Below, piece after piece: positions 10,577-16,867 of a DNA stretch of 64,000 bases. The notes under the pieces were generated by a model, which was given only the letters and a program-made list of their open reading frames with translations, ran no database searches and was not told where the DNA came from. Source of the stretch: Prado023 sp963747335 (GTDB lineage Bacteria > Actinomycetota > Actinomycetes > S36-B12 > CAIYMF01); the NCBI GenBank assembly GCA_963747335.1, contig CAVVEV010000003.1, forward strand, positions 558,001 through 622,000, given 5' to 3'. How positions within the stretch are numbered: the first letter of the stretch is position 1; each line of letters begins with the position of its first letter. The translations under genes were made by a program, and so were the position numbers.

Positions 10577-10836
10577 CAACCGCGACCGCACCCGCCGTCA
10601 ACTCGACGCGCGCCACCCTGCAGACCGTCCGCCCGCTGATCACGCTGGGGGCAACGTGGGCAGTGCGCAAGGGCCTGATCCGGGGCTACGAGGCTCGCAC
10701 CGGCAAGGCGGCGCCCGTCGTCTACAGCCGCGAGGCGTCAGTCGCCTCCAAGGTGCTGTGGGCGGCGGCGATGGCGGCGTCGATCGCGCTGATCGAGGTC
10801 GTGCTCTGGAAGGTCCTCGACTCCGACGACGACTGA
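10573..10836 (+). CDS. DUF4235 small membrane protein
   Basis: This 87-aa protein is translationally coupled to the DUF3093 gene (ATGA overlap). It has one clear hydrophobic segment near the C-terminus (VLWAAAMAASIALIEVVLW) and a weaker one around TLGATWAVRKGLIRGY, matching the DUF4235 pattern, and it ends with the acidic tail DSDDD. No function is known for the family. Confidence 0.85.
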   Translation: MTTATAPAVNSTRATLQTVRPLITLGATWAVRKGLIRGYEARTGKAAPVVYSREASVASKVLWAAAMAASIALIEVVLWKVLDSDDD

Positions 10837-10843
10837 GGTCGGC

Positions 10844-10860
10844 GCCCGCGCCGCGCGGGC
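10844..10860. terminator. Bidirectional hairpin between DUF4235 and DUF4193 genes
   Basis: GCCCGCG-CCG-CGCGGGC: a perfect 7-bp G/C stem with a 3-nt loop, placed between convergent genes. No T-tract. Confidence 0.6.
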
Positions 10861-10874
10861 TCGGGGACGGCTGA

Positions 10875-11177
10875 TCAGGCCGCGCACTCCTTGCAGATCG
10901 GCATGCCGTCCTTCTCACCTGCGAGCTGGCTGCGGTGATGGACCAGGAAGCACCGCCCGCAGGTGAACTCGTCGGCCTGACGGGGCAGCACGCGGACGCT
11001 CAGGCTCTCGTCGGAGAGGTCGGCGCCGGGCAGCTCGAGGTTCTCGGCGAGCTCCGTCTCGTCAACGTCGACGGTGGAGGCCGCCTTGTCGATCCGACGG
11101 GCCTTCAGCTCCTCGATGCTGTCCTCGGCAAGACTGTCGTCCTCGGTCTTGCGCGGCGCGTCGTAGTCGGTGGCCAT
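10875..11177 (-). CDS. DUF4193 zinc-ribbon-like protein
   Basis: This 100-aa acidic protein (MATDYDAPRKTEDDSLAED...) ends in a C-x2-C ... C-x2-C zinc-knuckle pattern, FTCGRCFLVHHRSQL ... PICKECAA. It matches the conserved actinobacterial DUF4193 family (Rv2699c), which is small, highly conserved and uncharacterised. ATG 11177 has a GGGGAG Shine-Dalgarno. That site overlaps one copy of a CCCCAT-N-ATGGGG palindrome, so translation or transcription may be blocked by a bound factor. Confidence 0.9.
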   Translation of the reverse strand: MATDYDAPRKTEDDSLAEDSIEELKARRIDKAASTVDVDETELAENLELPGADLSDESLSVRVLPRQADEFTCGRCFLVHHRSQLAGEKDGMPICKECAA

Positions 11178-11188
11178 GCTGGTACTCC

Positions 11189-11279
11189 CCCCATGATGGG
11201 ATCGCTCTCGGATCGGTACAACGGCCAGCGCGGGGTGTTTATGCCCACGCCGCGCAGCGCATTGTGCCCCATGATGGGG
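11189..11279. promoter_or_regulatory. Two copies of a CCCCAT-N-ATGGGG palindrome in the divergent DUF4193/carbonic-anhydrase promoter region
   Basis: Copy 1 (11189-11200, CCCCATGATGGG) overlaps the DUF4193 Shine-Dalgarno. Copy 2 (11267-11279, CCCCATGATGGGG) fits between a putative -35 TTGTGC (11262-11267) and -10 TAGTTG (11284-11289), spacer 16, for the rightward gene. The copies are 78 bp apart. This is a classic operator geometry. The binding protein is not identifiable here. Confidence 0.6.
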
Positions 11280-11327
11280 GCAGTAGTTGCACGACACGGC
11301 CCCCGAGGCCCGACTGGAGGAGCACAG

Positions 11328-11846
11328 ATGGCCCTGTACGCGATCGGGGAGCGCACCCCGACGATCCATCCCACGGCGTTCGTGCACCCCGACTCCGTGA
11401 TCATCGGTGATGTGACCGTGGGCGCCGAGGCCTCGATCTGGCCCACCGCAGTGCTGCGCGGCGACACCGGCCGCGTGGTGATCGGTGCCCAGACGTCGGT
11501 GCAGGACGGCAGCGTCCTGCACTGCACCGACACGCTGGACACGCTCGTCGGCGCCCGCTGTGTGATTGGTCACAGGGTCCACCTGGAGGGGTGCACGATC
11601 GAGGATGACAGCCTCGTCGGGTCCGGATCGGTCGTCCTGCACCGCGCGGTGGTGCGCTCGGGGGGCATGGTCGCGGCCCAGGCGCTCGTCTCCCCGGGGA
11701 CTGAGGTGCCCAGCGGCGCGGTCGCGATGGGGGTTCCGGCGCGGATCAAGGCCGATGCGGTCCCCGAGGGCTTGATCGAGTCGTCGGTGGCCACCTACGT
11801 GCGCAACGCCCACTGGTACAACGCGCAGCTGCGTCGCATCGGCTGA
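11328..11846 (+). CDS. Gamma-carbonic-anhydrase-family left-handed beta-helix protein
   Basis: This 172-aa hexapeptide-repeat protein (MALYAIGERTPTIHPTAFV...) belongs to the gamma class that hydrates CO2 as a trimer with zinc between subunits. Hexapeptide rungs run from residue 15 to 140. Two of the usual metal histidines are recognisable (SVLHCTD and VIGHR). In the third position, where GHxxxLHGC is expected, this protein has GHRVHLEGC, so a glutamate replaces the histidine and another histidine sits two residues earlier. The same variation is, as I recall, common in actinobacterial relatives. Catalysis is therefore uncertain. A GGAGG site at 11316-11320 precedes the ATG. Confidence 0.88.
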   Translation: MALYAIGERTPTIHPTAFVHPDSVIIGDVTVGAEASIWPTAVLRGDTGRVVIGAQTSVQDGSVLHCTDTLDTLVGARCVIGHRVHLEGCTIEDDSLVGSGSVVLHRAVVRSGGMVAAQALVSPGTEVPSGAVAMGVPARIKADAVPEGLIESSVATYVRNAHWYNAQLRRIG

Positions 11847-11906
11847 CCGGTGGCTCTGGTGGGCTGCTGCCGTCCACGGATCACCGGCGCCGAACCCGCG
11901 TAGCAC

Positions 11907-11997
11907 GATCGCGGTTTCATCCAACTCTGCGGCCGATCGGTGGCCCGAGACTCGGATGGAACCGCCCGGAGCGACTGAGAGTTGGACGAAATCGCGG
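11907..11997. repeat. Dispersed intergenic repeat, copy A
   Basis: This 91-bp element is about 80% identical to 23165-23254. It contains GCGGTTTCATCCAA near its left end and two related arms in inverse orientation, near TCGGATGGAACCGC and at TTGGACGAAATCGCGG, so it can fold as alternative hairpins. It lies between the convergent carbonic-anhydrase-like and suhB genes, and no open frame is supported in it. It resembles a REP-type element. Confidence 0.75.
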
Positions 11998-12035
11998 GGC
12001 GAGGGCGGGGCGGGGCGCGGCCCAGGCGGGCTGGT

Positions 12036-12875
12036 TCAGTCCTGGGCGGCACCTGCCTGTGCGAGGAGCTGCTGGAACTCCGCCGCCAGGTGTGGGGGGG
12101 CGAGCCAGGTGAGCTCGCTGGACGGGGGGGCATCGCCGGGGCCGCCGGCCATCAGCCCGGACTCCGTGGCGATCAGCACTCCGGCGGCGAAGTCCCAGGG
12201 GTTCAGCCCGCGCTCGTAGTAGCAGTCGACACGCCCGGCCGCCGCCCAGCACAGGTCGACCGCTGCCGCCCCGGCCCGACGGATGTCGCGCACGGCCGGC
12301 AGCACGGTGGTCAGCGCCCGGGCCTGGGCCGCGCGCCTGCCCCGCGCGTAGCCGAACCCCGTGGCGACCAGCGCCCGGCTGAGGTCCTCCGGGGCGCCCG
12401 GGACGATCCGCTCGACCACCGTGCCGGCGAGCCGGATGGCCCCCTGGCCGCGGACCGCGACGTAGGTCTCGGCGAGGACCGGGACGTCCACCACACCGAC
12501 CTGGACCACGCCGTCGACCTCGGCGGCGATGCTCACCGCCCAGCCGGGCAACCCGTAGAGGTAGTTCACGGTTCCGTCGAGGGGGTCGACGATCCAGCGC
12601 ACCCCGGAGGTACCCGCGCGATCGGCGCCCTCCTCGCCGAGCAGACCGTCCGCGGGACGCTCCGCGAGGATCGTGCCCACCACCAGGGCCTCGGCCTCGG
12701 TGTCCATCTGGGTCACGACATCGGTCAGCGTGGACTTGGTCGTGACGGTCAGCGCCCGTTCCCGGCCGGCCAGGAGCAGGTCGCCGGCGGCACGGGCAGC
12801 CCGCCAGGCGACATCGAGCAGCTCGTGCTCGAGGCCCAGCGTGATGGCCGGCGGGGTTGTCCGGTCGGCGGACAT
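12036..12875 (-). CDS. suhB: Inositol-1-monophosphatase family protein
   Basis: This 279-aa Mg2+-dependent sugar phosphatase has the motifs GLLGEEG (metal-binding Glu), WIVDPLDGTVNYLYG and NPWDFAAGVLIATESG, in the family order. It probably dephosphorylates inositol-1-phosphate or a similar sugar phosphate; actinobacteria use this step for inositol lipids and mycothiol, but the substrate is not shown by sequence. The ATG overlaps the hemH TGA by one base (TGATG), indicating coupling. The same neighbourhood exists in mycobacteria (Rv2701c). Confidence 0.92.
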   Translation of the reverse strand: MSADRTTPPAITLGLEHELLDVAWRAARAAGDLLLAGRERALTVTTKSTLTDVVTQMDTEAEALVVGTILAERPADGLLGEEGADRAGTSGVRWIVDPLDGTVNYLYGLPGWAVSIAAEVDGVVQVGVVDVPVLAETYVAVRGQGAIRLAGTVVERIVPGAPEDLSRALVATGFGYARGRRAAQARALTTVLPAVRDIRRAGAAAVDLCWAAAGRVDCYYERGLNPWDFAAGVLIATESGLMAGGPGDAPPSSELTWLAPPHLAAEFQQLLAQAGAAQD

Positions 12876-13918
12876 CAGTCGGACCCGCACAGCGCGGGGC
12901 GCGGGGCGCGTGGGTTCGGGCAGCAGCCCGCGGCGCACGGGACCACGCGGGGGCCCAGGGTCCCTGTCGTCGGGCTCGGTACCCGGGCGACACCGTCCGC
13001 GGCTGCACGGGACTCCTCGAGGAGGTCGGTGACCATGGCCACGAATCGGGGATCAGTGCCGGCGGTGGCCGCCCGGGCCACGGGGATACCGGCCTCACGC
13101 GCCTGCTCCGTGGCGACGGTGTCGAGGTCCCAGATGACCTCCATGTGGTCGCTGATGAAGCCGATCGGGACCATCACCGCCCCGGGGACCCCGGCGCCCG
13201 CCAGTGCTGCGAGGTGGTCACCGATGTCCGGCTCGAGCCACGGGATGTGCGGGGCCCCGGAGCGCGACTGGTAGACGAGGTCCCACTCATCGCCACGGCC
13301 CAGTTCGGCTGCGATCGTCGCCGCGACGTCCCTGTGCTGCGCGACGTAGTCACACCGGTCGGCATCCGCGGTCGGGATCGAGTGCGTGGTGAACACCAGC
13401 CGGCTCCCGTTGGGCAGGCCCGAGAGGCTGGTGCGGGTCGCCTCGATCATCGACTCGATGAACCCGGGGTGGTTGAAACAGGTGCGCAGCTTGTGGACCT
13501 GCGGGGACCACGTGGCGTCCTCGACCTGCACCTCGGCCAGCGCGTCGTGGAGGTTCTCCCGGTACTGCCGGCACCCCGAGTAGGACGAGTACGCGGACGT
13601 GACGAACGCGAAGATGCGCGTGGCACCGAGCTGCCGCGCCTCGCGCAGGGCGTCGACGAGGTAGGGGTCCCAGTTCCGGTTCCCCCACAGCACCGGCATG
13701 GACTCACCCCGGCCGGCGAGCTCCGCGGCGATCTGGCCCACAAGGGTGCGGTTGATGTCGTTGATCGGCGACACGCCCCCGAACTGGGCGTAGTGGGCGC
13801 CCACCTCCACCAGGCGTTCCCGGGGGATGCCCCGGCCCCGGGTGACGTTCTCGAGGAACGGAACGACATCATCGGGGCCCTCGGGGCCACCGAACGAGAC
13901 GACCAGCAGCACATCCAC
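12875..13918 (-). CDS. hemH: Ferrochelatase (coproporphyrin ferrochelatase type)
   Basis: This enzyme inserts Fe2+ into a porphyrin, which in actinobacteria is coproporphyrin III. The 347-aa protein begins VDVLLVVSFGGPEGPDDV, the typical N-terminus, with TSAYSSYSGCRQY, the catalytic histidine region VFTTHSIPTADAD and YQSRSGAPHIPWLEPDI. The C-terminal CAAGCC, together with an internal cysteine, resembles the [2Fe-2S] ligands of mycobacterial ferrochelatase. GTG 13918 is preferred over ATG 13939: a GGGAGG site lies 10 nt upstream, and family proteins start at this methionine. It is coupled to suhB downstream and divergent from sepH. Confidence 0.93.
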   Translation of the reverse strand: MDVLLVVSFGGPEGPDDVVPFLENVTRGRGIPRERLVEVGAHYAQFGGVSPINDINRTLVGQIAAELAGRGESMPVLWGNRNWDPYLVDALREARQLGATRIFAFVTSAYSSYSGCRQYRENLHDALAEVQVEDATWSPQVHKLRTCFNHPGFIESMIEATRTSLSGLPNGSRLVFTTHSIPTADADRCDYVAQHRDVAATIAAELGRGDEWDLVYQSRSGAPHIPWLEPDIGDHLAALAGAGVPGAVMVPIGFISDHMEVIWDLDTVATEQAREAGIPVARAATAGTDPRFVAMVTDLLEESRAAADGVARVPSPTTGTLGPRVVPCAAGCCPNPRAPRPALCGSD

Positions 13919-14017
13919 GCCCCTGATCCTCCCCGACATGACCCGTCCCAGCCACAGCGGGCCCCGGCGTGGGGCAGAATGTGCCCCGATTGCCACGTGG
14001 CCGATGCGAGGAGTGCG

Positions 14018-15100
14018 ATGCGCGAGTTGAGGTTCGACGGCCTGTCCCCCGACGGCACACGCCTGATCCTGGCGGGCAACGACGGCCAGAAGTGGTCCGT
14101 TGTGATCGATGAGCGCATCGAGGCTGCCGTCAGGCGCGACCGTGCCCGGATCGGGCAGGTCGAGATCGAGCAGGCCGGCATGCTGCGCCCGCGCGAGATC
14201 CAGGCGCGGATCCGATCCGGCCAGACCGCGGAGGACGTGGCCGCCGCCAGTGGCCTTCCGATCGAGCACATCCGCCGTTTCGAGGGTCCCGTCCTCACGG
14301 AGCGCGCATGGGTGGCCCAGCAGGCGCAGGCCACGGAGGTCCGCCGCCCCGGCGCCGACATCGAGTTGGGTGACCTCGTCGCCGAGCGGCTGCACGCCGA
14401 GGGCGTGGACCCGGCGGACATCGCCTGGGACGCCTGGCGCCGCGACGACGGGACCTGGGTCGTCATCGCCACCTTCCCCCTGCCCCCGAACACCCACGTC
14501 GCCACGTGGACCTTCGACAGTGGCAGCCGCACCATGACGGTCGTCGACGACAACGCCCGCTCCCTGTCGGCGATCGACCCCGACGCCCCACTGCGCCTGG
14601 CGGCCTCACGCCCGATGCTGACCACGGTGGCTCCGATGGACGACGAGCCGGAGACAGAGGACGAGCCGGCCATCCTGACCTCGATGCCCGCATGGGGGGC
14701 ACGCGGGGTGGTGCCCGACGAGCCCGCCGACCACGACGACCTGGTGGCTGAGGAGTCGCCCTCGGCAGACGCCCGGGAATCCGATGAGCTGTGGGACGAG
14801 GCAGAGGTCGAGTCCGACGAGCCGGAGCAGGTCGAGTCCGACGACACGACGGACCTCGATCCCGCCCTGGTCGAGGACCTCGAGGAGGTCTCCGAGGACG
14901 AGATCCCTGACGCTGGCGACGCTGAGCCGACCGACGCCGAACCGGACGACGATGCGCCCGAGCCGCGCACCGGGCCGACTGCCGATGCCGAGGACGTCCC
15001 GCTGTTCCAGACGCCGGCTGCTCCGGCACCCCGACCCACGGGCAAGCCCAGCGTCCCGAGCTTCGACGACATCCTGTTCGGACCGGGCCCGGGCAAGTAG
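14018..15100 (+). CDS. sepH: Septation protein SepH (DUF3071)
   Basis: SepH is an actinobacterial cell-division protein that promotes FtsZ assembly. The 360-aa protein has the DUF3071 N-terminal domain (MRELRFDGLSPDGTRLIL ...) with an embedded helix-turn-helix, GQTAEDVAAASGLPIEHIRR. A highly acidic, disordered tail from about residue 200 ends in the conserved SVPSFDDILFG. The start ATG follows GAGGAG by a standard distance. It is divergent from hemH. Confidence 0.93.
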   Translation: MRELRFDGLSPDGTRLILAGNDGQKWSVVIDERIEAAVRRDRARIGQVEIEQAGMLRPREIQARIRSGQTAEDVAAASGLPIEHIRRFEGPVLTERAWVAQQAQATEVRRPGADIELGDLVAERLHAEGVDPADIAWDAWRRDDGTWVVIATFPLPPNTHVATWTFDSGSRTMTVVDDNARSLSAIDPDAPLRLAASRPMLTTVAPMDDEPETEDEPAILTSMPAWGARGVVPDEPADHDDLVAEESPSADARESDELWDEAEVESDEPEQVESDDTTDLDPALVEDLEEVSEDEIPDAGDAEPTDAEPDDDAPEPRTGPTADAEDVPLFQTPAAPAPRPTGKPSVPSFDDILFGPGPGK

Positions 15101-15116
15101 GCCAGCGCCGCCCTCG

Positions 15117-16259
15117 TCAGCGGGCGAGCCCCACGGCGGCCCCTGCCGCGCGCAGCGGCACGAGGACCTCCGCATCCTCCAGGCCTCCGTGCTGCCCACG
15201 GAGCCCCGACACGATCCGGTCCACGCGGTTGGAGGTCAGCGCCCAGTTGCCGCGGGCTATCGCCACGACGTCCCCGATCCGGTCGGCGTACCAGTCGTCC
15301 ACCGGGCCGAGCAGCTCGGCCACCGATTCGCGGGTCCTGACGTCCGCGCGATCCCCGAGCTCGTCGGCCCACGCCTGTCGCACCGTGTCCCCGCGACCGG
15401 TGTGTGTGTAGACGTGCCGCACGCGGGGCTCGCCCAGGATGGTGACCACATCCCGGCGCAGCGACGGGCGGGCCTCGAGGTCGATCCGGCGGTCGTCGGG
15501 GACGTCGACCATGCCGTGGTCGGCCGTCACCAGGAGGAGCACGTCGTCGGCAACGAGGTCCAGCAGCCCGGCGACCAGCGCGTCCACCCGTGCCAGTTCC
15601 GCACGGTAGGCCGCGGAGTCCACGCCATGCACATGGCCGGCTTTGTCGAGGTCCGGCCAGTAGACGTAGGTCAGGCTGGGACGCCGCTCGGATCTGGCCC
15701 GGCCGATCGCGGCGGCCGCCACCGCGAGTCGCGCCGGCAGCGTGTCAGCCCCCGGGTACTCGCCCCCGCGCAGGGCCGCTCGGGTGAGCCCGCTGGTGCG
15801 GTGGGCTGCAGGAGCGGCGGTGGTGACGAGCACCCCGGCGCTGGCGGCCCTCTCCAGGACGGTGGGCTCCGGCTGGGTAGCGATGGGGTTGGGGTCCTCG
15901 CCCCACGACAGGGGGGCCAGAACCGACCCGTCATCGAGGCGGAACGAGGTTCCCACGATCCCGTGCATCCCGGGCGGGAGCCCGGTGCCCAGGCTGGTCA
16001 GGGAGACGCAGGTGGTCGTGGGGAAGGGTGCCGCCAATGGGCCGAGCTCTGCCATGGCCCCCAGCCGAGGCGCCACCGCAGCGTGCTCACCGAGCTGGAG
16101 CGCCCCGAGGCCGTCGACGAGCAGGACGATGATGTGCTGGGGTGTGCCGAGAGTGCCCGCGAGGCGTCGCCCGAGGCCGTTGTCGTCCACATCCAACCCC
16201 GGTACCCCCAGCAGGTGGGCGGCTGCGGGGAGGAGCTCGGCCAGCGGCCGCGGGGTCAC
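15117..16259 (-). CDS. Alkaline phosphatase / nucleotide pyrophosphatase superfamily protein
   Basis: This 380-aa Type I phosphodiesterase-like protein has the metal and nucleophile motifs IIVLLVDGLGALQL, PFPTTTCVSLTSLGTG (the catalytic Thr within TTT) and LLLVTADHGMVDVP, and no signal peptide. Proteins of this group cleave phosphodiester or phosphomonoester bonds; the substrate is unknown. The GTG start overlaps the DUF5998 stop by 4 bp. The order sepH, phosphatase, DUF5998, GNAT-synthetase, parC also occurs in Streptomyces. Confidence 0.88.
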   Translation of the reverse strand: MTPRPLAELLPAAAHLLGVPGLDVDDNGLGRRLAGTLGTPQHIIVLLVDGLGALQLGEHAAVAPRLGAMAELGPLAAPFPTTTCVSLTSLGTGLPPGMHGIVGTSFRLDDGSVLAPLSWGEDPNPIATQPEPTVLERAASAGVLVTTAAPAAHRTSGLTRAALRGGEYPGADTLPARLAVAAAAIGRARSERRPSLTYVYWPDLDKAGHVHGVDSAAYRAELARVDALVAGLLDLVADDVLLLVTADHGMVDVPDDRRIDLEARPSLRRDVVTILGEPRVRHVYTHTGRGDTVRQAWADELGDRADVRTRESVAELLGPVDDWYADRIGDVVAIARGNWALTSNRVDRIVSGLRGQHGGLEDAEVLVPLRAAGAAVGLAR

Positions 16260-16846
16260 TGAGCGCGCTGGCTGATCGCCGCCGACAGGGAGGCCGCGAA
16301 CTCCAGGGTCCGGACCACCGCATCGGCGCCGTCGCCGGCCTCGGAGACTCGGACGGAGAAGTCATCGTTCGAGGCCGCGCCGGTGAAGCCATGGTCCGCG
16401 GTGCACTCCGGGTCGCCGCAGCCGGCCGGCTCGAGGTCCAGGCGCGACACCGCGCCCCACCCGATGGTCAGCATCACCTCGCGGACGGCTCCTCCCGGCT
16501 TGTGCAGCGCCGGGTTGCCGACGATGCGGTTCACGACCACGGACTTCACGTCCACGAGCCGCACCGCCTCGGAGTTGGCCGACGCATAGGGCACAGGGCA
16601 GCTCTCGTCCGGCGGGAAGTCGTCGATGTGCAGCACGAGCAGGCGGGTGCTCGTGAGCAGCAGGACCGAGATGTGCCGGCGCAGCTCCTCGCGGTCGAAT
16701 GTGGCCTCGTGCTGGATGACGTAGCTGAGCGGCTCCTCATCGGCCAGGGCGGTGGCCATGGTGTCGGCCACAAGCTCCGGGTAGTAGCCGGAGGCGGCGA
16801 TTTCGGAGCGGAGCTGGGACTTGGGGTTCACCGACTTGGGGTTCAC
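16256..16846 (-). CDS. DUF5998 family protein
   Basis: This 196-aa soluble protein of unknown function matches the actinobacterial DUF5998 family. Features are RSEIAASGYYPELVADTM, DREELRRHISVLLLTSTRLL and CGDPECTADHGF, a possible metal site with two cysteines and a histidine. The GTG at 16846 has a GGGAGG site 8 nt upstream. The first five codons (VNPKS) are tandemly duplicated, giving two in-frame GTG codons 15 nt apart; the first fits the ribosome-binding site. It is coupled to the downstream phosphatase gene. Confidence 0.85.
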   Translation of the reverse strand: MNPKSVNPKSQLRSEIAASGYYPELVADTMATALADEEPLSYVIQHEATFDREELRRHISVLLLTSTRLLVLHIDDFPPDESCPVPYASANSEAVRLVDVKSVVVNRIVGNPALHKPGGAVREVMLTIGWGAVSRLDLEPAGCGDPECTADHGFTGAASNDDFSVRVSEAGDGADAVVRTLEFAASLSAAISQRAQ

Positions 16847-16867
16847 CGGAGAATCCTCCCACGTCGC

